This document shows positions 1-8,382 of a stretch of DNA of 64,000 nucleotides, piece by piece; position 1 is the first letter of the stretch; every line of letters starts with the position of its first letter. The notes beneath the pieces were generated by a model. The model saw nothing but the letters and a program-made list of their open reading frames with translations, ran no database searches and was not told the origin of the DNA. The stretch is from Gammaproteobacteria bacterium (GTDB lineage: Bacteria > Pseudomonadota > Gammaproteobacteria > Pseudomonadales > Pseudohongiellaceae). The DNA is taken from the NCBI GenBank assembly GCA_002711845.1, contig PASF01000015.1:1-64000 (forward strand). The letters are read 5' to 3'. Made by a program: the position numbers and the translations under genes.

Positions 1-33
1 ATTTGGCTTTCGTTAAATCTTTTGCTCTTCATT

Positions 34-64
34 GTAGAATTTCCTCTGTAGTGGAAAATTCTAC
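34..64. repeat. Inverted repeat upstream of the trypco2-like gene
   Basis: An 11-base arm (gtagaatttcc, 34-44) is followed by an 8-base spacer and the matching arm ggaaaattctac (53-64), which carries one extra A. No run of T follows, so a simple intrinsic terminator is unlikely. It lies about 30-60 bases before the first gene and could be an operator or the end of an upstream transcript. Only the symmetry is seen directly; the role is unknown. Confidence 0.45.
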
Positions 65-124
65 TCTCAACCGCGATTATTTTCAGGGGGTATTACAGAA
101 CTGAAGGATTTTGTTCGTGAAACT

Positions 125-541
125 TTGACCCAAATTGCACAAGGTATTCAGGAATCACTGGAGCCCGTAAGAGAAGCTGGCGGTTACTCAAATCCCGCTA
201 TCCGGACACAACCTAAGACTACGGATAGCTCTCACTTTGCTAGTATGGGTGCCGGACGAAATGTGTTCTTGGTGGATTTCGACGTTGCTGTAAGTGTCAG
301 CGAGGAAGCTGGAAGTAACGCAGAGGCAAAGCTAAAGGTTGCCAGCTTTCTCTCGTTGGGGGCCGGTGGCGATTCAAGTAAGCAGAGTTCTGCTACCAAC
401 CGCATTTCTTTCAAGGTCCCTCTGGCCTTGCCAGTAGATCCAATAACTGAGGAAGAGTTAAAGACGCGTGAGGCAGAAGCAGCTAAGAAAAACCGTGAGC
501 TCCTCCAACGTGTGGGCCGTCAAAATAGTTCTTGGACGTGA
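125..541 (+). CDS. Trypco2-like domain protein, start uncertain
   Basis: Small protein of about 140-150 residues. A central beta-rich stretch (VFLVDFDVAVSVSEEAG, then LSLGAGGDSS and RISFKVPLALP) resembles the trypsin-co-occurring (trypco2) type of domain. This domain type is known near proteases and in putative defence contexts, but its biochemical role is not established. TTG at 125 is the first conventional start. The frame is open from position 38, and the residues encoded just upstream (ELKDFVRE, from about 98) look like a natural N-terminus, so translation may begin at an ATT near 92 or the true start may be lost. Composition is A+T-richer than the rest of the window, which suggests acquired DNA. 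The family assignment is from memory of the pattern and is tentative. Confidence 0.55.
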   Translation: MTQIAQGIQESLEPVREAGGYSNPAIRTQPKTTDSSHFASMGAGRNVFLVDFDVAVSVSEEAGSNAEAKLKVASFLSLGAGGDSSKQSSATNRISFKVPLALPVDPITEEELKTREAEAAKKNRELLQRVGRQNSSWT

Positions 542-700
542 TACATGTATAAAAGGCCATCAAGGTCTTTCCGGGACGGTGGCCCTCCACCGGACGCCCT
601 TTTCAGGGCGCCGCTTATGACTGGCGTTATGAAACGAACCTGAACTAGCCTCAATTAAACTGGAGAGTGAATAGACGACTATTTTCTTAAACTGGAAGCA

Positions 701-934
701 ATGCACCCATCGTGCGTGGCGAAAATTCTATATGGGGAAAAGCTTCCAAAAAATGGTGAGATGTGGGAGTTTACTAATGAAATAAAGCCTCTAGATCTTT
801 ACTGTTATTTGTATGCGAAATATGGACCTCCGAACGGTATTCAGAATTTTCTCCGCGCAGATGATTCTGACAATCTTATACATTGGGAGTGGACCCTCGC
901 TGGCGAATATAGGTTAACAGCAAGCGCCATTTAA
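701..934 (+). CDS. Hypothetical protein, possibly 3'-truncated
   Basis: A 77-residue protein of unknown function. ATG 701 follows a plausible ribosome-binding site (ggaag) by about 6 bases. The sequence is rich in aromatic residues (MWEFTNEI, LDLYCYLYAKYG, LIHWEWTLAGE) and has no signal peptide or membrane helix, so it is probably a soluble cytoplasmic protein. It shares the low G+C of its neighbour at 125-541. The last residues (EYRLTASAI) are less distinctive than the rest, so the native gene may have been longer. The 160 bases between the two genes contain a G+C-rich inverted stretch near 570-610 and nothing else I recognise. Confidence 0.5.
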   Translation: MHPSCVAKILYGEKLPKNGEMWEFTNEIKPLDLYCYLYAKYGPPNGIQNFLRADDSDNLIHWEWTLAGEYRLTASAI

Positions 935-1011
935 CAATCAGTTCTATTAAGGTAAGTGGTTAGCGTGAACCTCTCCTCTTCTTATCCAAATACTGACATG
1001 AGAATTTCTGG

Positions 1012-1305
1012 TTATGCATTTCGGTATTGGCTGGGCGTTTGATTCGTGTAATGCCGAAATGCTTTGTAAAACGACGAACGCCAGTTAAAACCTGTTGCGT
1101 ATGCAATATCCAGGACTGAATCAACGGTGTTCGTTAGCAACGCCTTTGCTGCCTCTACTCTTGCTCTATTGATAAAGTCGAAGAAGTTCGTATCAAGCTG
1201 TTGCGATAGAGTTTGCGAAACATACTGCGCGGGCTCCCCTACCTGCTTAGCTAGCCTCAGAAGATTTAAGTCAGGCTCAAGGTGAACCTGGTCTTCGCTT
1301 AACAC
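1012..1305 (-). pseudogene. AraC-family regulator, C-terminal HTH domain only
   Basis: This 97-residue fragment is almost exactly the double helix-turn-helix DNA-binding domain of an AraC/XylS regulator. LNLLRLAKQVGEP opens the first HTH; NFFDFINRARVEAAKALL and VLDIAYATGFNWRSSFYKAFR form the linker helix and second HTH, ending TPSQYRNA. AraC regulators normally carry an N-terminal sensor of 150 or more residues, which is absent here. A GTG at 1305 could start it, but no ribosome-binding site is evident. The gene meets the broken LytTR gene at 1299-1305 in a different frame. Its A+T-rich codons match the accessory DNA to the left, so the junction near 1305 is the likely edge of acquired DNA. 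Confidence 0.7.
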
Positions 1306-2117
1306 GCCCGACAGTTTTGACGATATCCGCCCGCCAGTTTGATCTCGGCATAGTTGCCAGCGCCCTGAATCGCCATTTTTTCGTTTACGCCGATGACTTT
1401 CTGTTTGCCTGCGGAATCAACAATCAGTCGGTCGGGCTCACTGCTCTCCACGGTGACCGGCGTTTTTCCGGGCAGGCAAATGACAGCCAGCAACGGTATG
1501 ACGGCGTCATAAAGATACTGATCGAAGAACAGGCCGGTATCCAGAAACAGACTCAGCAACAGAAAAAACAGCGCAGACAGCAGCATCGGGCTGCCACTGA
1601 CGCCCTGTTGCATTGCTTTAATGGTAAACGCGATCGACACGGGGACTGCCATCCATAAAGCGCCATGCGCGACACTCTGAGGTGGGCCAATCAGCAGCGT
1701 TGCTGCGATGCCTGCTGTCACCAGCGCGGGCAGCCAAAGTTTTGAAAGCCTGATACCGGCCCATCTGGCTGCGTAGAAAGGCAAGACGCAGGCAAAGACC
1801 AGTGTGGCGCTGGCAAGCAAACCCAGGCGTAGCATGTGCCAGGCGTAGGGATAAGCGTAAAAAGCCCGGAAGATTTCCGCGGCAGCGGCGACCATCAAGG
1901 CTGTGATCAGTAAGAGTGACAGGATTCGCTTATTGTCATCAACGCGTGATACCACAAACGCTGCTACCACCAGCAGGGCAAACACGATAAACGGGATGGC
2001 ATAATAACCGATGGGTCTGCGCACATCGGCGGAGTAGCTGGCCAGTCTCAACCCCGGCAGGGCGTCACCGCCATGCAGAATGGAGTCCAGGCTACGTTGC
2101 CTGTAGTGACTGGACAT
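1299..2117 (-). pseudogene. Multi-pass membrane LytTR-type regulator, truncated at both ends
   Basis: From the first plausible methionine (2117) the frame encodes about six or seven membrane helices, for example YYAIPFIVFALLVVAAFVV, then the start of a LytTR DNA-binding domain (RLIVDSAGKQKVIGV, then GAGNYAEIKLAGG). The LytTR domain normally runs about 100 residues, but here it ends after roughly 40 in unrelated residues and a stop at 1299, exactly where AraC coding sequence begins. The N-terminus also looks lost: upstream of 2117 the frame runs antisense through a serine-hydrolase remnant. Proteins of this design are membrane sensors that bind promoters directly; this copy should be inactive. 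Confidence 0.65.
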
Positions 2118-2130
2118 CTCGATCAGCGCG

Positions 2131-2697
2131 GTATTGTTGGCGGCTGTCATCGAGCGCACCAGCGGCCAGCCGTTCACTGACACCATATCAGAACAGCTGC
2201 TGGAGCCGATGGGATTGCAGAACACTGGCTTCACCGACGTCAGGATACCGATGCCGCATCGTAGCCGACATTACTCATTTATCGAACTGTATGACCGGGA
2301 AGTGCTGCCGGAGCTGCACATCTTGCCGACCCGCAACCACAGCTACAACATGGGCGGCGGTAATATGTATTCCACCGCAGAAGACCTGGTCAGTTTTGGC
2401 CGACAACTGCTGACGCCTGAATTGCTGTCCGATCATGTTGTTGCGCAGGTGTTTGCGCCGCATGTGCTGCCTTCGGGTCAGCCAGGCCAGTTCAGTGATG
2501 GCTGGGTCATGATCGGCCAGCAGGCAGAACCCCGCTTTGTGATGGCTGGCGGCAGTTATCCCGGCACGCTGGCCGTCTTGCTGGTTTTTCCAGACCAGGG
2601 TGTGGTCGCCGCCATGCTGAGCAACACCTGGGGCAAAGATGGCCCCAATGTCATGGATCAACTGATCATGAACTGGGCGATGGCGCCGGCAAACTAG
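2131..2697 (+). pseudogene. Serine hydrolase (class C beta-lactamase family), C-terminal remnant
   Basis: About 188 residues matching the C-terminal half of beta-lactamase/transpeptidase-like serine hydrolases: LLAAVIERTSGQPF, then EPMGLQNTGFTDV, then YNMGGGNMYSTAEDLVSFGRQLL. The catalytic SxxK serine and the YxN motif lie upstream in family members. There the frame is closed by a stop at 2107-2109 and the encoded residues no longer match. No ribosome-binding site precedes 2134. The remnant is head-to-head with the broken LytTR gene, so a single deletion could have removed both 5' ends. A complete member of the same broad family is present at 16874-18076. Confidence 0.75.
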
Positions 2698-2823
2698 CAG
2701 CCCGATAATCTCCCGGGGCCCGGGCCACCGCTTAACGCCTCAGACCTGTCACGATTTGTTCATCATGACGTCACAACCGGTGCTTCAAGATGGCTGTTTT
2801 GGACATGAGCTGTGGGGTGATTC

Positions 2824-3978
2824 ATGGTGGAATCTGCAACAGTCGCTGCCGACACCGGGGTGAAACGCAATCAGTGGCAGCTTTGGCTGCTGGTTATCCT
2901 GCTGATCTATTTACTGCTGGCGGCGGTCGGCGCGATTGGTGACGGCTTCAAGTCTGCCAGTGGTGACAATGCCCGGGAGCTGTTCAGTTTTGCGTCCAAC
3001 CCCCTGATCGCGCTGGTGGTCGGGTTGCTGGCGACGGCGCTGATCCAGAGTTCCAGTACCGTCACCTCGATCATCGTCGGCCTGGTGGCCGGTGGCCTGC
3101 CCATCAGTATCGCCATTCCCATGGCGATGGGCGCAAACATCGGTACCTCACTGACCAGCACACTGGTGAGCCTGGGGCATGTGCGAAACGGCCAGGAGTT
3201 TCGCCAGGCGTTTGCCGCCGCGACCGTTCACGATGCCTTCAATCTGCTGGCGGTGTTCATTTTGCTGCCGATCGAGATCCTGTTTCGGCCGCTGGAACGC
3301 GCATCACTGGTGTTTGCCGAGCTGCTGGTGTCGGACAGCAGTGTCAGCATGAGCGACTTTAATGTCATGAAGATGCTACTGGCGCCTGCAGGCGATGTGC
3401 TCAATGCCATGACCGCGTGGCTGCCGGGCATCCTGTCGGGTCTGGCGCTGATTGCTCTGGGTATTGCGCTGATCCTGTTTGTGGTCACCAAAATCGGCAA
3501 AATCCTGCGACTGTTGCTGGTGGGCAAAGCCAAGGACATCATGCATTCGGCCGTCGGTCGCGGCCCGCTCGCAGGCATCGCCTCGGGCACTGTCATGACC
3601 GTGCTGGTGCAATCCTCATCGACCACCACCGCGCTGATTGTGCCACTGGCCGGCACCGGTGTGTTTACCATCAGGCAGGTCTACCCCTTCACGCTGGGCG
3701 CCAACATTGGTACCACCATTACTGCCCTGCTGGCAGCCACAGCCATTCATGGGCCGATGGCTGTGCTCGCGTTGCAGATCGCCCTGGTCCATCTGTTTTT
3801 CAACCTGGCGGCTATCCTGGTGATATTCGGCACGCCGGTTCTGCGCGATGTGCCGATCTGGATTGCGGAAAATCTGGCCCGGCTGGCGCAGATCAACAAG
3901 CTGTATGTGATCGCCTACATTGCGGGCGTATTTTTTGTGCTGCCGCTGGTGGCCATCGGTATCGGCAGGATAATCTGA
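2824..3978 (+). CDS. Na/Pi cotransporter family protein
   Basis: A 384-residue inner-membrane protein of the NptA/SLC34-like sodium:phosphate symporter family. It has the duplicated signature expected for this fold: ALIQSSSTVTSIIVGLV followed by MGANIGTS (about residues 72-105), and LVQSSSTTTALIVPLAG with LGANIGTT (about 260-300). Eight or nine hydrophobic helices are visible. It lacks the cytosolic PhoU-like C-terminal extension found in longer NptA homologues. Its likely role is phosphate uptake driven by sodium. A small coiled-coil gene and an orphan PstS-like lipoprotein gene follow within 25 bases or by overlap, suggesting a three-gene phosphate operon. Confidence 0.9.
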   Translation: MVESATVAADTGVKRNQWQLWLLVILLIYLLLAAVGAIGDGFKSASGDNARELFSFASNPLIALVVGLLATALIQSSSTVTSIIVGLVAGGLPISIAIPMAMGANIGTSLTSTLVSLGHVRNGQEFRQAFAAATVHDAFNLLAVFILLPIEILFRPLERASLVFAELLVSDSSVSMSDFNVMKMLLAPAGDVLNAMTAWLPGILSGLALIALGIALILFVVTKIGKILRLLLVGKAKDIMHSAVGRGPLAGIASGTVMTVLVQSSSTTTALIVPLAGTGVFTIRQVYPFTLGANIGTTITALLAATAIHGPMAVLALQIALVHLFFNLAAILVIFGTPVLRDVPIWIAENLARLAQINKLYVIAYIAGVFFVLPLVAIGIGRII

Positions 3979-4002
3979 TTTGTAGAAGTCGACAGGAGGC
4001 TT

Positions 4003-4233
4003 GTGATGACAACACTGAGCAGGGAAGAGAAACAGCAACGCATTGTCGAGTTGCGCGAGGCGCTCAATAAGCTGGAGGCGGAGCTCGAAAAAGATATCGA
4101 GCGCCAGCAGCATGACGCCATTGATCAACTGGACGAGCACTTTGTGACGGTCGAAACCAAGTTTCAGAACCTGAAGGTATTCTGGCAGACATTAAAAGAT
4201 GAATGGACGAGCCACGACAGAGGGCAATCATGA
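4003..4233 (+). CDS. Small coiled-coil protein
   Basis: A 76-residue soluble protein without signal peptide. Heptad-like residues from about 5 to 70 (REEKQQRIVELREALNKLE, then AELEKDIERQQ) predict a long coiled coil. ATG 4003 is preceded by a good ribosome-binding site (aggagg near 3990). The stop codon overlaps the start of the PstS-like gene (ATGA at 4230-4233), indicating translational coupling. Function unknown; by position it may be an accessory of the Na/Pi transporter, in place of the PhoU-like helical domain that the transporter lacks. That last link is inference only. Confidence 0.7.
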   Translation: MMTTLSREEKQQRIVELREALNKLEAELEKDIERQQHDAIDQLDEHFVTVETKFQNLKVFWQTLKDEWTSHDRGQS

Positions 4234-5156
4234 AAAACCGTCTGCTGATGCCAGCGCTGCTGACTGGATTGCTGTCTGGACTGATCGCCTGCGGGCCGTC
4301 GGTTGACGTCGACGAGGCAGCCATCGTCATTGATGGCTCCAGCACGGTCTACCCGATCGTGCGGCAGGGCGCAGAGCTGTTCATGCTGGATAATCCGGAT
4401 GTGCCGGTTGCCGTGAACTTTTCCGGCACCACGGCAGGCTTTCGGCTGTTCTGCGATCAGGCCACGGATATCAGCGCGGCGTCACGCGCAATCAATGCCG
4501 ATGAGCGGGCCCTGTGTGAGGCCAATGGCGTGACGTTTGACCGCTACCAGATTGCCATTGATGCGGTGGCCATTGTCACCCATCGCCGCAATACCTGGAT
4601 AGATTCACTGACCTTCGAGCAGCTGCAAAGGATCTGGTCGCCGGCAAGTGAAGGGGCGGTGGAGACCTGGCAGGATGTCGACCCTGCCTGGCCAGACCGG
4701 CCGCTGAGCCTGTATGGGCGCGGTCAGGATTCGGGAACCTTCGATTTTTTCACGACCCAGCTGGGTGAGTTGCGCCAGATCCGGCAGGACCATGTGGGCA
4801 GCGAGGACGAAGAGTTTCTGGCTCTGGAAATCAGCGAGGACCGCAACAGCCTGGGCTATTTTGGCCTGGGCGCCTACCACCGGCACTGGGAGGAACTCAG
4901 GCTGCTGGGCGTGGACAGTGGCGACGGCCCGGAATACCCGAGCCTGGAGTCAGTTTCTGCAGGCAATTACGCGCAATTGACCCGGCCGCTATATATTTAT
5001 GTCCGGCAGTCCGACGACCCGCAACGCCTGACGGATGTGTCCGTGTTCCTCACGCATTTCTTCGAGCAGCTGCCGCAATGGATTCCCCATACCGGCTATC
5101 TGCCGATGCCGCCCGAGCACTACCGGGAGCTGGTGACCAGGCAATCAAGCCGGTAG
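4230..5156 (+). CDS. PstS-like phosphate-binding lipoprotein
   Basis: About 308 residues. The N-terminus is a lipoprotein signal (LLSGLIACG) with the lipidated Cys near residue 21. The mature part opens with the PstS-type ligand motif IDGSSTVYPIV and continues with VNFSGTTAGF, DISAASRAI, the arginine-rich GRGQDSGTFDFF and a closing SLGYFGLGAY, all typical of periplasmic phosphate-binding proteins (PBP-like domain). No pstC, pstA, pstB or phoU is nearby. It is coupled by an ATGA overlap to the small coiled-coil gene and sits downstream of the Na/Pi symporter, so it may deliver phosphate to that symporter or act as a sensor. An in-frame upstream ATG at 4203 is less likely because it would lengthen the signal peptide. 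Confidence 0.85.
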   Translation: MKNRLLMPALLTGLLSGLIACGPSVDVDEAAIVIDGSSTVYPIVRQGAELFMLDNPDVPVAVNFSGTTAGFRLFCDQATDISAASRAINADERALCEANGVTFDRYQIAIDAVAIVTHRRNTWIDSLTFEQLQRIWSPASEGAVETWQDVDPAWPDRPLSLYGRGQDSGTFDFFTTQLGELRQIRQDHVGSEDEEFLALEISEDRNSLGYFGLGAYHRHWEELRLLGVDSGDGPEYPSLESVSAGNYAQLTRPLYIYVRQSDDPQRLTDVSVFLTHFFEQLPQWIPHTGYLPMPPEHYRELVTRQSSR

Positions 5157-5268
5157 CTGAATGAGGTTGACGACTCCGAGGTAATACCGCGAGCTTTGAT
5201 TTCCCTCAACCGCAGAGGGCCGACCCGGGAGTATGCTCTGTTTCGCTGATTTGAATCCGGGGTGTGCC

Positions 5269-5343
5269 ATGCGCGATGCTGACAAGGTCAACGAGACGGT
5301 CGGTCACATGCAACTTGTGGACGTGCTCGGGAGCCTGCGATGA
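5269..5343 (+). CDS. Possible 24-residue leader peptide
   Basis: A short frame beginning ATGCGCGATGC and ending TGA at 5341-5343. Its last codons overlap the start of the next gene as ATGA (5340-5343). A weak ribosome-binding site (ccgggg) precedes it. Coupling by ATGA overlap is common in this window, so translation is plausible, but the peptide (MRDADKVNETVG...) has no recognisable features. It could be a translational leader or chance. Confidence 0.25.
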   Translation: MRDADKVNETVGHMQLVDVLGSLR

Positions 5344-6176
5344 CTGTGGCGATCGTCATACTCATGCTGGCCGTTCTGGTGCTGAGCGGCTGGCGGCTGC
5401 TAGATCACCGGGCTGACCGGAAGGCCATGCATGAGCTCGCCACCAGCCAGCCGGCGCAACCGCCCACCTTCACCGCCGAGTCGGTCGCTGACCTGCCTGA
5501 ACCGGCGCAGCGCTATTTTCTGTACACCATCAAACCGGGCACGCCGCTTCGGTCGGTGGCCCGCATCACCATGGACGGGCGGTTCGGGATGGGCAACAAG
5601 GACAAGCCCGGCTATCTCGATTTCACGGCAACTCAGGTCCTGGCCGTACCATCGGGATTCGTCTGGAAAATGCGTGCGCGGCGCGGCCTGATGACGCTGT
5701 CAGGGTCTGACACCCACCGCTGGACACGGTTCTGGCTGATGGGTTTGCTGCCCATCGCCCGCCTGGGTGGGGACCCGGATCATACCCTGTCTGCATTCGG
5801 TCGTTATGTCGCCGAGGCCGTCTCCTGGGCACCGGCGGCGCTGCTTCCCGGTCCGGGTATTACCTGGGAGGACCTGGGGCCTGATCGCGCCCGGGTAACC
5901 CTCAAGCATCGCGACCTGTCCCAGTCAGTGGACCTGACCGTCGCGGCAGACGGTCAGCCGACACAGGTCTGTTTTGAGCGCTGGAGCAATGCCAATCCGG
6001 AGAAACAGCATCGGCTGCAACCGTTTGGCGCATACCTTTCCGGGTTCCGGTACTTTGACGGGTTTCGCTTGCCCACGCATGTGGAAGCAGGCAATCATTT
6101 TGCCACCGATGAGTATTTCCCGTTTTTTGTGGCCGATGTGACGGCTGTCGAATTTCCTCGAAAAAAAAAGGCCTGA
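5340..6176 (+). CDS. DUF6544-like membrane-anchored protein
   Basis: A 278-residue protein with one N-terminal hydrophobic helix (residues 3-18) followed by a soluble domain. The motif LPEPAQRYFLYTI near residues 56-68, LTLSG-like and RFW segments, LLPGPGITWEDLGPDRARVT and LPTHVEAGNHF are the pattern of the DUF6544/DUF6920 type of uncharacterised proteins, a family link recalled rather than tested. Members look like beta-rich lipid-binding or lolA-like folds, but no activity is established. It lies 3 bases upstream of the M23 peptidase gene, so the two are probably co-transcribed. Start chosen at ATG 5340, which overlaps a possible leader peptide. Confidence 0.7.
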   Translation: MTVAIVILMLAVLVLSGWRLLDHRADRKAMHELATSQPAQPPTFTAESVADLPEPAQRYFLYTIKPGTPLRSVARITMDGRFGMGNKDKPGYLDFTATQVLAVPSGFVWKMRARRGLMTLSGSDTHRWTRFWLMGLLPIARLGGDPDHTLSAFGRYVAEAVSWAPAALLPGPGITWEDLGPDRARVTLKHRDLSQSVDLTVAADGQPTQVCFERWSNANPEKQHRLQPFGAYLSGFRYFDGFRLPTHVEAGNHFATDEYFPFFVADVTAVEFPRKKKA

Positions 6177-6179
6177 TTT

Positions 6180-7154
6180 ATGTCCTGGATGGTAATACTG
6201 ACGCAGGTTTTGCTGCCAATGGCACTGCTGGCGTGGCTGGCATTTTTCCCGGCAGCGGGGTGGCTGGCGTGGGCACTTCAACTGCTCTCGGTCACGGCGG
6301 CGTTGCTGGGCATTGGTCTTGCGTCGCTCTGGGTTGTGCCGCCATTTTGGGTGCCTTATGGCTACTACCTGATACTGCTCGTTATTGTGGCGACACAACT
6401 GCTCCGAAAAGGGACACCCGGCCCCGGACTATGGCGCTCGCCCGCGCAGCATTCTGTCATTATCGTGATCGCGGCGGTGCTGGGCTTACTGGGTGGCTAC
6501 CTGTCATGGCAGGCAATAGAGGGTCGGATGCTACCGGAGGAAACCGTGGTCGACATAGCCGCGCCCTTCCCCCCTGGACACTATCTGATTGCCCATGGCG
6601 GGAGCACGCCGATGATCAATGTGCACCTCGGCACTCTGAATCCGGCGATCGAGCGGTTTCGCGCCTGGCGTGGCCAGAGCAAGGCCTTTGATATTCTCCG
6701 GATTACGCCGATGGGATTTCACAAGACTGGCTGGCAGCCAACCGACCCGGCCATGTACACAACCTTTGGTGTGCCGGTGCTCTCGCCATGCAACGGCGAG
6801 ATCGCCCTGGCGGTTGACGGGATACAGGATATGCCAGTGCCGCAAGTAGACCGTGACCATATGGCTGGCAACTTTGTTGCTGTCAATTGCGGGGATTTTT
6901 TTGTGATTCTTGGGCATTTTCGCCAGCACAGTATCGCCGTGACCGCCGGCGACAGGGTGCAAACCGGTGCCTTCCTCGGTGAGATGGGTAATTCGGGAAA
7001 CACCTCCGAACCGCACCTGCATGTGCATGCCCAGCGCGGGCTGCCGGAGGACGCGCCCCTGTCCGGCGAGCCGCTGTGGTTAACCATCAACGATGAATTC
7101 CCGGTGCGCAATGACCGGCTACACATCCCAATTCCACCACACGATGATCAATGA
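6180..7154 (+). CDS. Membrane-anchored M23-family (LytM-like) metallopeptidase
   Basis: A 324-residue protein. Three or four hydrophobic helices fill residues 1-120, then a periplasmic or extracytoplasmic domain carries the lysostaphin/M23 hallmarks: YTTFGVPVLSPCNGEI, GNFVAVNCGDFFVILGHF, VQTGAFLGEMGNSGNTSEPHLHVHAQRG. The HLHVH pair supplies the zinc-binding histidine motif; the usual first HxxxD is represented only by an FDI segment, so activity is not certain. M23 enzymes cleave peptide cross-bridges in peptidoglycan or act as LytM activators. The polytopic N-terminus is unusual for the family. It forms an apparent two-gene unit with the DUF6544-like gene. Confidence 0.8.
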   Translation: MSWMVILTQVLLPMALLAWLAFFPAAGWLAWALQLLSVTAALLGIGLASLWVVPPFWVPYGYYLILLVIVATQLLRKGTPGPGLWRSPAQHSVIIVIAAVLGLLGGYLSWQAIEGRMLPEETVVDIAAPFPPGHYLIAHGGSTPMINVHLGTLNPAIERFRAWRGQSKAFDILRITPMGFHKTGWQPTDPAMYTTFGVPVLSPCNGEIALAVDGIQDMPVPQVDRDHMAGNFVAVNCGDFFVILGHFRQHSIAVTAGDRVQTGAFLGEMGNSGNTSEPHLHVHAQRGLPEDAPLSGEPLWLTINDEFPVRNDRLHIPIPPHDDQ

Positions 7155-7292
7155 CGTCGGGCTTTTGACCTTATTCTGCATGCAGATCGATATGCATGAA
7201 GCAGCTCCGAGGAAACAGACTTCCAAACGATAACTCTGGCACAATAGCGCCGGAGGGTTGCTGATTTGCATCAATGGGAGCGCACCGCCGCC

Positions 7293-8348
7293 ATGAGTGA
7301 GACACTACAGAATCTGGGCCTCGTTCCCTTTTTTATCCGCCAACTATCGGACCCTTCCCTATTGGCAAACCGTCTTGGCCGCGTGACGTCAGTGCAACGT
7401 TCCAGAAGTACGGTCGTCAGCGAGTCAGGTGAGCGCCTTGTGGAGCTGTCGCTTGCGTTGCAAAAATCGGCTTCGATTGACAGGCCGGTCGTCGGCGACT
7501 GGGTTGTGCTGGATGAGTCGCTGTCCAGAATTGAAAACGTTCTGGAAAGGAAAAGCCTGTTCAAGCGCCTGGGCGCTGGGACGAGCAATGAAATTCAGCC
7601 CATCGCCGCGAATATCGATATCCTTTTTATCGTCACCTCCTGCAATGAAGAGTTCAAAGAGTCGCGTCTGGAGCGCTACCTTGCATTGTGCGCGGAAGCC
7701 GGCGCAATGCCTGTGATCGTGCTGACCAAGACCGACCTGGCGGGTGACACCGACATTTTTGTCCAGCGTGCCCGCGGCGTGCGGGCCGGGGTGCCGGTTG
7801 AAACGACCAATGCGCTTGATCCCGATACGCTTGATGGGGTCCGTGCCTGGCTTGACCGCACGGCGACGGCGGCACTGGTAGGTTCTTCCGGCGTTGGCAA
7901 GTCGACACTGCTCAATACATTGGCAGGACATGCGATAGCGGTGACAAGTGACATTCGTGAGCACGACAAGAAAGGCCGTCATACGACCACCCATCGTGAA
8001 CTCCACGTACTGCCCTCAGGCGGCCTGCTGATTGACGTGCCGGGTATGCGCGAACTCAGGATCGCCGAGCTGGATCAGTCCATTGGCGCTGTCTTTGAGG
8101 ACATCCAATTGTTGGCAAGGCAATGCCGGTTTGCTGACTGTGAGCACGACACTGAACCTGGGTGCGCCGTGCTGCAAGCGATACAGCAAAACGAGCTGGA
8201 TGAACGCAGGCTGGCCAATTACCGAAAACTGCTGCGTGAGAACGCGCTGGCAACGGCCACGTTGAATGAAAAACGTTCCCAGGGACGGGATTTTGCAAAG
8301 CTGGTTAAAGCCGGTAAACGTATCAAGCAGCAAAGACTTGAAAGCTGA
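7293..8348 (+). CDS. rsgA: Ribosome small subunit-dependent GTPase RsgA
   Basis: About 351 residues. An N-terminal OB-fold is followed by a circularly permuted GTPase: VLTKTDLA (G4) comes before GSSGVGKSTLLNTLAG (G1/P-loop) and LIDVPGMRE (G3), and the C-terminus carries the zinc motif CRFADCEHDTEPGC. That order is diagnostic for RsgA, which checks 30S subunit maturation. ATG 7293 gives a family-like length with a purine-rich stretch (gggagcg) upstream; a TTG at 7266 is in frame but less attractive. It appears to be a single-gene unit, since the next gene downstream is a pseudogene. Confidence 0.93.
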   Translation: MSETLQNLGLVPFFIRQLSDPSLLANRLGRVTSVQRSRSTVVSESGERLVELSLALQKSASIDRPVVGDWVVLDESLSRIENVLERKSLFKRLGAGTSNEIQPIAANIDILFIVTSCNEEFKESRLERYLALCAEAGAMPVIVLTKTDLAGDTDIFVQRARGVRAGVPVETTNALDPDTLDGVRAWLDRTATAALVGSSGVGKSTLLNTLAGHAIAVTSDIREHDKKGRHTTTHRELHVLPSGGLLIDVPGMRELRIAELDQSIGAVFEDIQLLARQCRFADCEHDTEPGCAVLQAIQQNELDERRLANYRKLLRENALATATLNEKRSQGRDFAKLVKAGKRIKQQRLES

Positions 8349-8382
8349 GTATTGAGAACAGAACCAGGCACAGGAGGATTTG

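Noticed and set aside
541-1000. Possible integron cassette recombination sites around the two small genes
   Set aside because: Stretches such as gcgttatg and taacaa are present, but no paired attC arms of the right spacing or symmetry could be assembled.
7266-7292. A TTG start for rsgA
   Set aside because: The nine extra residues are not seen in the family, and ATG 7293 gives a normal N-terminus.
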